DNA of 64,000 nt from Bradyrhizobium guangxiense (lineage in GTDB: Bacteria; Pseudomonadota; Alphaproteobacteria; Rhizobiales; Xanthobacteraceae): contig NZ_CP022219.1 of NCBI RefSeq assembly GCF_004114915.1, positions 2,262,501 through 2,326,500 of the forward strand, in the 5' to 3' direction. Position numbers and translations under genes: made by a program. The notes under the pieces are model-generated. The model was given only the letters and a program-made list of their open reading frames with translations, searched no databases and was not told where the DNA came from. This document shows positions 27,434 to 36,069 of this stretch, in pieces; the first letter of the stretch is position 1, and each line of letters starts with the position of its first letter.

Positions 27434-28380
27434 GCGCGGCTCCTGAGGCCGTCGAGGAACAGGGCAACAATGACGAGTACGCCGACGCTTGCGACCTGCA
27501 CCGATGACGGCAGCGAGATCAGGTTCAACCCGTTGCGCAGCACGCCGACGGCGAGGACGCCGAGCAGGGTGCCGAGCAGCCAGCCATTGCCGCGTTCGAA
27601 CGACGTGCCGCCGACGGCGACGGCGGCGATGGCATCGAATTCCAGGCCGAGGCCGGCGGTCGGATGGCCGGAATTCATCCGCGCGGTCATCAACAGGCCC
27701 GCGATCCCGGCCATGGCGCCGCCGATCGCGTAGACCGCGATCAGCAGCTTGTTGGGCGAGAGTCCGGCATAGCGTAGCGCCTCGCGGTTGCCGCCGAGCG
27801 CGAAGATGTAGGTGCCGAAGCGGGTGTGATAGAGCAGGCCGTGGAACGCCGCGTAAGTCACCAGCGCCATCACGATCGGCACGGGCACGCCCAGCAGCGT
27901 CGCCGAATAGATGTCACGCACGCTGTGGGGGATGCCGACCACGCTCTGGCCGTCGCTGACGATCAGCGACAGGCCCTGGGCCATACCGAGCGTGCCGAGC
28001 GTCGCGACGAAGGGCGGGATGCCGACGATCGCGACCAGCCAGCCATTGGCGATGCCGAACGCCGCACCGACGAGCAGGCCGGCGCCAAGACCGAGCAGCA
28101 TCGACTTGGTCGCGAGCGACACGATGGCGACGCAGAGTGAGGTCAGCGTCAGCACCGCGCCCATCGACAGGTCCAGCCCCTCGGTCATGATGATCAGCGT
28201 CATCGGCAGCGCAAGCATGGTCAGGATGGTCGACTGCACCAGCACATTGGAGAGGTTGGCGACCGACAGGAAGCCCGGCGCGATCGCGCCGAACAGGGCG
28301 ATCAGCAGCACCAGCACGATGGCAACGCCGGGAATTCGTTGCAGCGGATTGGGCTCTGAAGCGACTGCGGCCTCACGCAT
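27430..28380 (-). CDS. ABC transporter permease, RbsC/LsrC-like (first permease)
   Basis: 316-residue BPD_transp_2 protein. Contains LIIMTEGLDLSMGAVLTL and VAVGGTSFERGNGWLLGTLLG, the two conserved family segments, between multiple membrane helices. It overlaps the ATPase gene end by 8 bases (28373-28380) and the next permease start by 4. Paired permeases in one operon are known from Lsr (AI-2) and rhamnose importers. Confidence 0.92.
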   Translation of the reverse strand: MREAAVASEPNPLQRIPGVAIVLVLLIALFGAIAPGFLSVANLSNVLVQSTILTMLALPMTLIIMTEGLDLSMGAVLTLTSLCVAIVSLATKSMLLGLGAGLLVGAAFGIANGWLVAIVGIPPFVATLGTLGMAQGLSLIVSDGQSVVGIPHSVRDIYSATLLGVPVPIVMALVTYAAFHGLLYHTRFGTYIFALGGNREALRYAGLSPNKLLIAVYAIGGAMAGIAGLLMTARMNSGHPTAGLGLEFDAIAAVAVGGTSFERGNGWLLGTLLGVLAVGVLRNGLNLISLPSSVQVASVGVLVIVALFLDGLRSRA

Positions 28381-29896
28381 GATGCATCCCCAATCGCACG
28401 ATGTTCTCCTCGGTCAGTTCGTTGCGGGTCAGATGGCCGGCAATCCGCCCTTCGCGCATCACATAGGCGCGGTCGCAGACATGGCAGATCTCAATCTGCT
28501 CGGACGAGATCATCAGCGCCGCGGCGCCATCGGCGACGAGCCGGTCGATCAGCGCGAAGATCTCGGACTTGGCGCCGATGTCGATGCCCCGCGTCGGCTC
28601 GTCGAAGATGAAGAGCTTTGAGCCGGCCGCCAGCCATTTTCCGATCACGACCTTCTGCTGATTGCCGCCCGAAAGCAGGCCAACGGTTTGCCGCGCGCTC
28701 GGTGTCGCAATCCGCAGCTGCCGGATCAGGCCGTCGGCGGTTCGCTGCGCCGCGCGTTGGTCGAACAACCCGCTTGGAAACAACTTCTTCAACGCCGACA
28801 CAACGAGGTTGTCACTGACGGAGCGCAGCAGCGCGAGGCCTTCGCTCTTGCGGCTCTCCGGGATCAGCGCGATACCGCGGCGGGCAGCAAGATCGGGCTC
28901 GCCGGAAATCGCCTTGCCGTCGAAGATGATCTCGCCCGACGTCACGGGATCGGCACCGAAGATGGCGCGCGCGACCTCGCTGCGGCCGGACCCGACGAGG
29001 CCACACAGGCCGACGATCTCGCCCCTGCGCACCTCGATATTGATGTCGGAGATGCCGGTCGAGGAGGTCAGACCCTTGACCTGTAGCAGCACCTCGCCTG
29101 GTTTGTCGGCGAAATTCCTGGGATAAGTCATGTCGACATTACGGCCGACCATCATGCGCACGAGCTGGTCCGGCGTCACGTCGGTGGGGCGAGCTCCGTC
29201 GATGCGGCGGCCGTCGCGCAGCACCGTGATGCGATCGCCGATCGCGAACACCTCGGCCATGCGGTGCGAGATATAGACGATGGCGACGCCATCGGCCTTC
29301 AGCCGCGCGATCAGCGCGAACAAGAGCTCGGTCTCGCGGTCGGACAGCGCCGCGGTCGGCTCGTCCATCACCAGGATGCGGGCATTCTGGCTGATCGCTT
29401 TTGCGATCTCGACCATCTGCTGCTGGGCGACGCCGAGCTTGTCGACGATCGTGGAGGGATCGACGTCGAAGCCGATTGTATCGAGCACGCGCTTGGCGTC
29501 GGCCAGGATCCGGCGGCGGTCGATGGTGCCGGGGATGCGGCCCTTCGGCTCGCGGCCGAGGAAGATGTTCTGGGCGATATCGAGATAGGGAACCAGCGAG
29601 AATTCCTGGAAGATCACGGCAATGCCGAGCTTCTGCGCATCTGCGGTCGAGGAGATCGCGACTTTCTTGCCCTCATGGAAGAACTCGCCGGCATCAGCGC
29701 GGTAGGCGCCGCACAGCACCTTCATCAGGCTCGACTTGCCGGCGCCATTCTCGCCGAGCAGCATGTGCACTTCGCCGGGGTAGACCGCAAAGGACACGTC
29801 GTCCAGCGCCTTGACGCCGGGGAATTCCTTGCTGATGCCGCGCAGCTCCAGCAGCGGCGTAGGCGAGGTGACCTCGATCGGGAGCGCGTCGCTCAT
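28373..29896 (-). CDS. sugar ABC transporter ATP-binding protein (RbsA type, two NBDs)
   Basis: 507 residues with tandem nucleotide-binding domains. Domain 1: [14 protein letters not shown], the signature-like LGVAQQQMVEIAKA and Walker B ILVMDEPTA. Domain 2 has the degenerate Walker A GLVGSGRSEVA typical of RbsA-type proteins, with LSGGNQQKV and LFIFDEPTRG. First gene of the four-gene importer and 10 bases downstream of the flavoprotein gene, so clearly part of the catabolic operon. Confidence 0.94.
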   Translation of the reverse strand: MSDALPIEVTSPTPLLELRGISKEFPGVKALDDVSFAVYPGEVHMLLGENGAGKSSLMKVLCGAYRADAGEFFHEGKKVAISSTADAQKLGIAVIFQEFSLVPYLDIAQNIFLGREPKGRIPGTIDRRRILADAKRVLDTIGFDVDPSTIVDKLGVAQQQMVEIAKAISQNARILVMDEPTAALSDRETELLFALIARLKADGVAIVYISHRMAEVFAIGDRITVLRDGRRIDGARPTDVTPDQLVRMMVGRNVDMTYPRNFADKPGEVLLQVKGLTSSTGISDINIEVRRGEIVGLCGLVGSGRSEVARAIFGADPVTSGEIIFDGKAISGEPDLAARRGIALIPESRKSEGLALLRSVSDNLVVSALKKLFPSGLFDQRAAQRTADGLIRQLRIATPSARQTVGLLSGGNQQKVVIGKWLAAGSKLFIFDEPTRGIDIGAKSEIFALIDRLVADGAAALMISSEQIEICHVCDRAYVMREGRIAGHLTRNELTEENIVRLGMHHA

Positions 29897-29906
29897 GACT
29901 TGTTGC

Positions 29907-31301
29907 TCATGTCTTGGCTCCGCCTGAAAAGATCTTTCCGGGGTTCATTAGTCCGTCCGGATCGAGGGCGGTCTTGATCGATCGCATGACCTCGACGGCC
30001 TCGCCGAGCTCATCCGTGAGATATTCGATCTTGCCGAGCCCGATGCCGTGCTCACCCGTACAGGTGCCATCCATGGCGATGGCACGGGCAACCATGCGGG
30101 CCTGCAGCGCCTTGGCGCCTTCGCTCTCCTCCGGCTTGGCCGGGTCGATCAGGATCAGCATGTGAAAGTTGCCGTCGCCGACATGGCCGACAATCGGCGC
30201 GGTGAAGCCGTGCTCGTCCGCATCGCGCCGCGTCTCGGTCAGGCATTCCGCCAGCCGCGAGATCGGCACGCAGACGTCGGTGATCACGGCGCGGGCGCCG
30301 GGCCGCAGGCCGAGGCCCGCATAGAGCGTGTTGTCGCGGGCATGCCAGAGCCGGCTGCGGTCTTCCTGTGCCTTGGCCCAGGCAAAGCCATGGCCGCCAT
30401 GATCGGCGGCAATCGCCTGCGCGGCCTCGGCCTGCTCGGCGACCGAGCTCTCCGAGCCGTGGAATTCGAAGAACAGGGTGGGGGCCTCGCGGTAGCCGAG
30501 TTTGGCATAGGCGTTGATGCCGCGCATCATGACGTCGTCGAGCAGCTCGATCCGGGCGACCGGAATCGCGGACTGGATCACGGAGATTGCGGTGTCCACG
30601 GCATCGTGCAGGGTGTCGAAGCTGCAGACCGCGGCCGAGATCGCCTGCGGCACGGCGTGCACCTTCAGCGTGATCTCAGTGATGATTCCGAGCGTGCCTT
30701 CCGCCCCGACGAACATGCGGGTCAAATCATACCCCGCCGCCGATTTGCGCGCGCGCCTGGCGGTGCGGATCACGCGGCCGTCGGCCAGCACCACCTCCAG
30801 CGCTATGACATTGTCCTTCATGGTGCCATAGCGCACCGCCATCGTGCCGGATGCGCGGGTGGACGTCATGCCACCGATCGAGGCGTCGGCGCCGGGATCG
30901 ATCGGGAAGAACAGGCCGGTATTGCGCAGCTCGGCATTGAGCTGCTTGCGGGTGATGCCGGGCTGCACCACGACGTCCATGTCGCTGTCGTGCACGGCCA
31001 GCACCTTGTTCATGCGTGCGAAGTCGAAGCAGACGCCGCCGGCGACCGCAGCCGCATTGCCCTCGAGCGAAGTCCCGGCGCCGAACGGGACGATCGGTAT
31101 GCCCGCGCTCGCGCACAGCTTCACGATCTCGGCAACCTCATGCGTCGTCTCGGGGAAAACGACGATGTCGGGCGGCAGGCTCCGATAATGCGACTCGCTC
31201 TGCCCATGCTGATCGAGCACGCCGCGCGCGACGCTCGCGCGCGGGCCGATCATGCCGGTGAGGCGATCGGCCAATATGCTCGTGCTGACCCGCGGTCCCA
31301 T
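29907..31301 (-). CDS. FAD-linked oxidase, D-lactate/glycolate dehydrogenase-like
   Basis: 464-residue flavoprotein with an N-terminal FAD_binding_4 (PCMH) domain (PFGAGTSLEGNAAA) and a C-terminal FAD-oxidase domain with GHVGDGNFHMLI and GEHGIGLGK. This is the DLD/GlcD branch that oxidises D-2-hydroxy acids to 2-oxo acids and passes electrons to quinone or cytochrome c. No signal peptide or Fe-S partner is present. In this operon it may oxidise a hydroxy-acid side product or the imported compound. Exact substrate unknown. Confidence 0.87.
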   Translation of the reverse strand: MGPRVSTSILADRLTGMIGPRASVARGVLDQHGQSESHYRSLPPDIVVFPETTHEVAEIVKLCASAGIPIVPFGAGTSLEGNAAAVAGGVCFDFARMNKVLAVHDSDMDVVVQPGITRKQLNAELRNTGLFFPIDPGADASIGGMTSTRASGTMAVRYGTMKDNVIALEVVLADGRVIRTARRARKSAAGYDLTRMFVGAEGTLGIITEITLKVHAVPQAISAAVCSFDTLHDAVDTAISVIQSAIPVARIELLDDVMMRGINAYAKLGYREAPTLFFEFHGSESSVAEQAEAAQAIAADHGGHGFAWAKAQEDRSRLWHARDNTLYAGLGLRPGARAVITDVCVPISRLAECLTETRRDADEHGFTAPIVGHVGDGNFHMLILIDPAKPEESEGAKALQARMVARAIAMDGTCTGEHGIGLGKIEYLTDELGEAVEVMRSIKTALDPDGLMNPGKIFSGGAKT

Positions 31302-31361
31302 CCTCAGCTCCCTGTCTCCTCGATCGCGGACTCTTGCCGGTCCGCTGCGTTGCCGCCCGGC

Positions 31362-32246
31362 TTAGGCGGCTCTTGCGTTGCTCGCAACCGGCTTCAAACC
31401 GAAATCGTAGTTGAGATGAAAATACGCGCGCTCCACCATGCGACCATCCGGCGCACGGCCGGCTGGATGACGGACGAATTCGCGGATCAGGCTATCCTTG
31501 ACGCCGAACACCACGTCGCTGTCGAGATATTGGTCGCCGGCAACGAACACGTGCGTCACCAACTGCTCGAAACCGGGCGCTGAGATCATGAAGTGCACAT
31601 GCGCCGGGCGCCAGGGATGGCGTCCCTGCGCCTCCAGCATCACGCCGACCGGCCCATCATGCGGAATGGGGTAGGCGGCCGGCTTGATCGACCAGAAATG
31701 GAAGCGGCCGTGGGCGTCGGTATGGAAGCGGGCACGCATGGCGAGATCGCCGATCTGGTCGAGCTGCTGCACGTCGTAATAGCCGTCGTCGTCGGAGTGC
31801 CAGACATCGACGATGGCGTCTACAAGCGGCTTGCCGTCGACGGTCGAGACCGAGCCGGTGACCAGCATCGGATCGCCCTCCATCGGGCCGGAGATATCGG
31901 CTCCGCTGTTCTTCTCCGGCGCGGCCTGGACGAAGAACGGCCCGAGCACCGTGGTCTCGGTCGCGCCTTCCGGAACTGGATGGTTGATCGCATCGACCAG
32001 CATGGAGACGCCGAGCGTGTCCGACAGCAGGATGAACTCCTGGCGCTTGTCGTCGCACATATGCCCGGTGCAGGTCAGGAACTCGATGCCGTATTCCCAT
32101 TCCTTCTGGGTCGGACGCACCTCGCGGACGAAGGCATGAAGGTGCCGGACCAGCGCCTCGCTGACCTCTTTGATGCGCGGGTCGGTCGCGCCGGCGATCC
32201 GCGCCAGCACCGCGTCCGTGATCGTGGTCTCGTTGAAGTTGCGCAT
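31362..32246 (-). CDS. intradiol dioxygenase, probably hydroxyquinol 1,2-dioxygenase
   Basis: 294 residues. Dioxygenase_N domain (about 20-95) then the intradiol catalytic domain. Fe(III) ligands are visible: the Tyr of DGYYDVQ (Y157), Y192 in AAYPIPHDG, and H216 and H218 in RPAHVHF. It would cleave hydroxyquinol (1,2,4-trihydroxybenzene) between the ortho hydroxyls to maleylacetate. Catechol 1,2-dioxygenase is the main alternative, but the maleylacetate reductase gene two genes upstream in the operon strongly favours hydroxyquinol. Confidence 0.88.
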   Translation of the reverse strand: MRNFNETTITDAVLARIAGATDPRIKEVSEALVRHLHAFVREVRPTQKEWEYGIEFLTCTGHMCDDKRQEFILLSDTLGVSMLVDAINHPVPEGATETTVLGPFFVQAAPEKNSGADISGPMEGDPMLVTGSVSTVDGKPLVDAIVDVWHSDDDGYYDVQQLDQIGDLAMRARFHTDAHGRFHFWSIKPAAYPIPHDGPVGVMLEAQGRHPWRPAHVHFMISAPGFEQLVTHVFVAGDQYLDSDVVFGVKDSLIREFVRHPAGRAPDGRMVERAYFHLNYDFGLKPVASNARAA

Positions 32247-32260
32247 AGGGGCTCCGTGGA

Positions 32261-33163
32261 TCAGAGTTTGGGCTCGCCGAGGCCGGACAGCCGTTCGAGA
32301 TGCTTGACCGTCGCGATGAAGTCGGTGTCGCCGTCGCCCTGCGCGACCAGCGAGCCATAGGTCTCGCGCACCTGGGCCGCGAGCTGGAGCGGGACGCCGA
32401 CGGCGTGACCGGCACCCAGGATCAGGTCGAGGTCTTTGGCCATCTGCTTGCAGGAGAAGGTCGACTCGAAGTCGCGCGTCCTCAGCGGCGCGGTCTTGTA
32501 CTTGACCATGGGGGAGGCCACCGCGCTGTCGTCGAGCACTTTCAGGATGTCCTGCCAGGCAATGCCGCCCTTGCGCGCCAGCGCCAGGCTCTCCGCCATC
32601 ATCGCCGCCGACACGGCGATCATCAGATTGACCGAGAGTTTCGCATAACGCGCTTCCTCGGCGGGGCCGAGATAGGTCTGGGCGCGGGTGAAAGCGGCGA
32701 CCAGCGGCTTTGCGCTCTCGAAGGCCTCTTTCGGCCCCGAGACGAAACAGGTCAGGGCGCCGGTGTGAACGATGCTGGCGTTGCCGGAAACCGGTGCACG
32801 AAGATAGAGAATGCCACAGGACTGCGCCGTGGCAGCAACTTCGGTGGAGGCCTCGACGCTCACTGTGCTGGTTTCGATCAGAACAGCACCGGGCGCCATC
32901 GCAGCGATGAGGCCGGTCGGGCCGAGCAGCGCGCCGCGCAAGGCGGCGTCGTCAGGCAGGGAGGTGATGACCGAGGCCTTGCCGCTCACGGCCTCGGCGG
33001 GCGATGCGGCAATCGCAATGCCCTGGGCGCGAGCCTCGCTGATCCGCGCTGCGCTCTGATCGAACGCGGTGACGGTGTAGCCGGCTTTGGCGACGAGCAA
33101 GGACATCGGCAGGCCCATCTTGCCGATCCCGATGAAAGCAACATTCTTCGAAGCGTCTGTCAT
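32261..33163 (-). CDS. beta-hydroxyacid dehydrogenase (6-phosphogluconate dehydrogenase-like family)
   Basis: 300 residues. An N-terminal Rossmann domain with GIGKMG (12-17) and the substrate segment APVSGNASIVHTGAL, then a helical NAD_binding_11 domain. The likely catalytic lysine is in YAKLSVNLM. The family covers 3-hydroxyisobutyrate, tartronate semialdehyde and related dehydrogenases. It lies between the dioxygenase and amidohydrolase genes with 14- and 21-base gaps, so it is part of the operon. The substrate within the pathway is not evident. Confidence 0.85.
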   Translation of the reverse strand: MTDASKNVAFIGIGKMGLPMSLLVAKAGYTVTAFDQSAARISEARAQGIAIAASPAEAVSGKASVITSLPDDAALRGALLGPTGLIAAMAPGAVLIETSTVSVEASTEVAATAQSCGILYLRAPVSGNASIVHTGALTCFVSGPKEAFESAKPLVAAFTRAQTYLGPAEEARYAKLSVNLMIAVSAAMMAESLALARKGGIAWQDILKVLDDSAVASPMVKYKTAPLRTRDFESTFSCKQMAKDLDLILGAGHAVGVPLQLAAQVRETYGSLVAQGDGDTDFIATVKHLERLSGLGEPKL

Positions 33164-33184
33164 TGTTGTTGTCCGTTGGCGCCT

Positions 33185-34558
33185 TCAGGCGGCGCGCTCC
33201 TGTCGTTCGATGTCCTGCACCAGCCGCCGGCCGGATTGCGCCAGCAGCTCCTTCTTCGTCGCGAGTCCGTCGGCCAGCAGCCGGCCGTTCCGCTTCTTCC
33301 AGGCGCCGCCGATCATCACGGCCTCGATGTTGGCGAGGCTCGTCTGCATCAACACGGTCGCGACGGGATCGTGCACCGGATAAAGATTGAGATCGGAGGC
33401 GTTGATGATGACGAGGTCGGCCTGCTTGCCCGGCGTCAGCGATCCGATCTGGTGCTCGCGGCCGAGCATGCGGGCGCCTTCCGTCGTGATCCAGCGCAAC
33501 GCCTCGCGCACCGGGATGGTGGTCGTGGCCGGAATGGTGCCGCTGGTCTTGCGCGCCTCGGCATTGTCGAGCGCCCGCTGCATCGAGAGCGCGATGCGCG
33601 CGGCGGAGAAGACATCGCCGGCCAGCACGGATTCGAGATCAATGCCGATTGTCGGCCGGACGCCACGCTTGAGCAGACGTCCGGTGATCGGAAAGCCGTG
33701 GCCCTGGATCATCTCGTTCTCGGGCGTCACTGAGAACGACACGCCGAGATCCACGAGACGATCGAGCAGATCATCAGATAGATCGTTGCCGTGGACGATG
33801 TTGACGCTCGGGCCGACGAGGCCAGCCTCGATCAGTTTCTCCCAGCCGCCGGGGGTCTTGGCCGGGCCGCCACCCTGATGCATCGATGCGATCAGCTTGA
33901 ACTCGCGTGCGAGTCGGAAATCCTGCATGGCGACGTCGAGCGTCGAATAATGCGGGCCGAGAATGGCGAGCCCGAGTGTGACGAGGCCGTCGCGGTCGGC
34001 GAGAGGGCCCGCCAGCAGCCGCTCGACCTCGCGGCGCGGATGCGGCACTTCCGAGAAATGCGGCTCGCCCGGTTTCGGCTCAGGCTTGGGCGAGCCGTGG
34101 AAGAAGGCGGCGCGGATCCCGCTCTCGATCAGGCCGCGCACAGCGGCGTCGGTGTGATCGGGCGTCGGATTGTTGTGGCACCAGTCGACCAGCGTCGTGG
34201 TGCCGCAATTGATCTGGTTCAGCGCGCCGACGAGCGTTGCGATGTGGATGTCCTCGGGCCGGAACACGGTCGCAAGGCCCGCATGCATGCGGCGGAAATA
34301 TTCCAGCAGGGTCCAGTTGGCGGCGAAGCCGCGCAAGCCGGTCTGCCAGGTGTGCATATGCGCGTTGATGAGGCCGGGAATGACGATCCGGCCCGTGCCG
34401 TCGACGATATCGGTCTCAGCAGCCCCGCTGCCGAGATCGATCGAAGGGCGCACGTCGACGATGCGGCTGCCCTCGACCAGCACGTCGCAGGTCGCGAGAT
34501 CACCGATCGCGTCATCCATGGTGATGACGGTGGCGGATCTGATCAGCGTGCGCCGCAT
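33185..34558 (-). CDS. amidohydrolase of the ATZ/TRZ (triazine/guanine deaminase) subfamily
   Basis: 457 residues from ATG 34558, 4 bases after the maleylacetate reductase stop. Metal-dependent amidohydrolase: NAHMHTW (H67, H69), later metal or active-site residues in SMHQGGG, IVHGNDLSDD and IGIDLES, and the C-terminal IGSLTPGKQADLVII strand. This branch includes AtzA/TrzN, cytosine/guanine and SAH/MTA deaminases, which remove amino or chloro groups from N-heterocycles. Its presence in a hydroxyquinol operon suggests a nitrogen- or halogen-bearing aromatic substrate, which is inference only. Confidence 0.85.
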   Translation of the reverse strand: MRRTLIRSATVITMDDAIGDLATCDVLVEGSRIVDVRPSIDLGSGAAETDIVDGTGRIVIPGLINAHMHTWQTGLRGFAANWTLLEYFRRMHAGLATVFRPEDIHIATLVGALNQINCGTTTLVDWCHNNPTPDHTDAAVRGLIESGIRAAFFHGSPKPEPKPGEPHFSEVPHPRREVERLLAGPLADRDGLVTLGLAILGPHYSTLDVAMQDFRLAREFKLIASMHQGGGPAKTPGGWEKLIEAGLVGPSVNIVHGNDLSDDLLDRLVDLGVSFSVTPENEMIQGHGFPITGRLLKRGVRPTIGIDLESVLAGDVFSAARIALSMQRALDNAEARKTSGTIPATTTIPVREALRWITTEGARMLGREHQIGSLTPGKQADLVIINASDLNLYPVHDPVATVLMQTSLANIEAVMIGGAWKKRNGRLLADGLATKKELLAQSGRRLVQDIERQERAA

Positions 34559-34562
34559 CGCC

Positions 34563-35642
34563 TCAAGCCGCCGTTTTGATCGCGACCGGGGGCTCGCCGG
34601 CCCAGGCGCGTGCAATCAGGTCGCGAATGGCGTTTCGGTCGAGTGGACGCGGATTCCAGTAGGCGTTGGTGACGGCAAGATCGGCCGCCTTGTCGATGCC
34701 GCCCTCGGGCATGCCGACGTCGCGTAGCGCCAGCTTCGCACCCAGTCGCTTTGCAAGGTCGTACAGTCGCTGTGCGGCATCGGCCGCGCCGATCGCGCGC
34801 GAGATGCGCGCCATCGCGTCGGGCACATCAGGCGCGTTGTAGGCCAGCGCATGCGGCAACACGATGGTGTGGGTCTCGGCGTGCGGCAGATCGAAGGTGC
34901 CGCCGAGCGTGTGACAGAGCTTGTGGTGCAGCGCCATGCCGACGGTACCGAGGCAGACGCCGCACAGCCAGGCGCCATAGAGCGCTTCGGTGCGCGCCTC
35001 GCGGTCGTCACTTCTGGCGGCAATCGCGGGCAGGGCGCGGGCCAGCGCACGGATGCCTTCTTCCGCCATCAGCGAGGTCACGGGATTGGCATCCCTCGCA
35101 TAGAGCGCTTCCACCGCATGAGCGATGGCGTTGATGCCTGATGTCGCAGCCAGGCTCGCCGGCAGTGTCAGCGTCAGATCGACATCGTAGATCACGGTCT
35201 CAGGCAGGATTGCCGCATCGCGCACCGTGGTCTTCAGGCCGTTCTCGGTCTGGCCGACGATCGGCGTCATCTCCGAGCCGGCATAGGTGGTGGGAATGCA
35301 GAGCTGATTGATTCCGGTGCGCAAGGCCAGCGCCTTGCCGAGGCCGGTGGTCGATCCGCCGCCGAGCGAGACGACGCAATCGGCCTCGCACGCCTTCATC
35401 GCCGTGAGCGCGCGCTCGGTGACATCGACCGGTGTGTGCATAGTGGCGCCCGGAAAGATGCCGGCAAAGAGCGGGCCAAGTGCGGTGCCAAGGCTCTTGC
35501 CCTGAGCCTCCTGCTGCGGCGTCGTCAGCACCAGCGCGCGCTTGCCGCCGAGCCGTTCGACCTCGGCCTTGGCGCTAGCCAACGTTCCGCTGCCGAACAC
35601 GACGCGGCAGGGCAGGTTTTCAAAGGTGAACGAACCGATCAT
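34563..35642 (-). CDS. maleylacetate reductase (iron-containing alcohol dehydrogenase family)
   Basis: 359 residues, the usual length. The N-terminal FENLPCRVVFGSGTL is characteristic of maleylacetate reductases. NAD-binding GGGSTTGLGKALAL and the metal-binding histidines in LHHKLCHTLGG and LPHAETHTIVLPHALAYN follow. It reduces maleylacetate to 3-oxoadipate, the step after hydroxyquinol cleavage. It overlaps the Dabb gene by 4 bases. Confidence 0.92.
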   Translation of the reverse strand: MIGSFTFENLPCRVVFGSGTLASAKAEVERLGGKRALVLTTPQQEAQGKSLGTALGPLFAGIFPGATMHTPVDVTERALTAMKACEADCVVSLGGGSTTGLGKALALRTGINQLCIPTTYAGSEMTPIVGQTENGLKTTVRDAAILPETVIYDVDLTLTLPASLAATSGINAIAHAVEALYARDANPVTSLMAEEGIRALARALPAIAARSDDREARTEALYGAWLCGVCLGTVGMALHHKLCHTLGGTFDLPHAETHTIVLPHALAYNAPDVPDAMARISRAIGAADAAQRLYDLAKRLGAKLALRDVGMPEGGIDKAADLAVTNAYWNPRPLDRNAIRDLIARAWAGEPPVAIKTAA

Positions 35643-35962
35643 GCGCCGGTCTCTTTGATGGGATAATCGACCTGAAAGCGTCCAATCCGCAAGTCGCCCA
35701 AGGCCTCGCGGACCCGCAGATGTTCCGGATGGTTGGCATAGGCGCTGAGCGCCGCCTGGTCAGTGAATTCGGAGAACAGCACCACGTCGCAGGCGTAGTC
35801 GACATCGCTGACGTCCATGCCGACTTCGATATGGGTGAGGCCGTCGATCCGGCCCTTGAGGCCTTCGAACAGGGTCTTGACCTTGAGCCGGGCGGCGGAG
35901 CGCTCCGCAGGGGTCTCCCCGCGTAGCCGCCACATCACGATGTGCCTGATCGGGCCCGACAT
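35639..35962 (-). CDS. Dabb (stress-responsive A/B barrel) domain protein
   Basis: 107 residues from ATG 35962, preceded by an AGGAA-type site. Begins MSGPIRHIVMWRLRGETP and contains HIEVGMDVS and LFSEFTDQAALSAYANHPEH, the Dabb signature with its conserved histidines. It is a small dimeric alpha/beta barrel; relatives act as cyclases or isomerases of aromatic or polyketide intermediates, or have no known activity. First gene of the leftward catabolic operon, divergent from the LysR regulator. A function in the hydroxyquinol route is plausible but unproved. Confidence 0.87.
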   Translation of the reverse strand: MSGPIRHIVMWRLRGETPAERSAARLKVKTLFEGLKGRIDGLTHIEVGMDVSDVDYACDVVLFSEFTDQAALSAYANHPEHLRVREALGDLRIGRFQVDYPIKETGA

Positions 35963-36069
35963 TTCCTGATTTCCTCGCCTGCTATCGCGCTTTGTTGGCA
36001 CTATTTTGCCTTGCAGAAATCGGAAATAAAGACCAAAATTTGTAAGTCTCTTTTCCTTTTTACGCAAAA
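35963..36069. promoter_or_regulatory. divergent promoter/operator region between the catabolic operon and the LysR gene
   Basis: This 107-base AT-rich gap holds two imperfect inverted repeats. ATTTCCTGATTTC at 35961-35973 mirrors GAAATCGGAAAT at 36016-36027, with one extra base in the left arm. GGCA-N6-TGCC lies at 35997-36010 between those arms. LysR-type regulators usually bind such dyads between divergent genes, so this is the best operator candidate. No consensus -35/-10 was assigned. Confidence 0.5.

Noticed and set aside
35996..36009. TGGCAC-N4-TTGC, sigma-54-like sequence before the LysR gene
   Set aside because: The spacer is one base too short (4 instead of 5), which normally abolishes sigma-54 binding; the bases also belong to the GGCA-N6-TGCC dyad.
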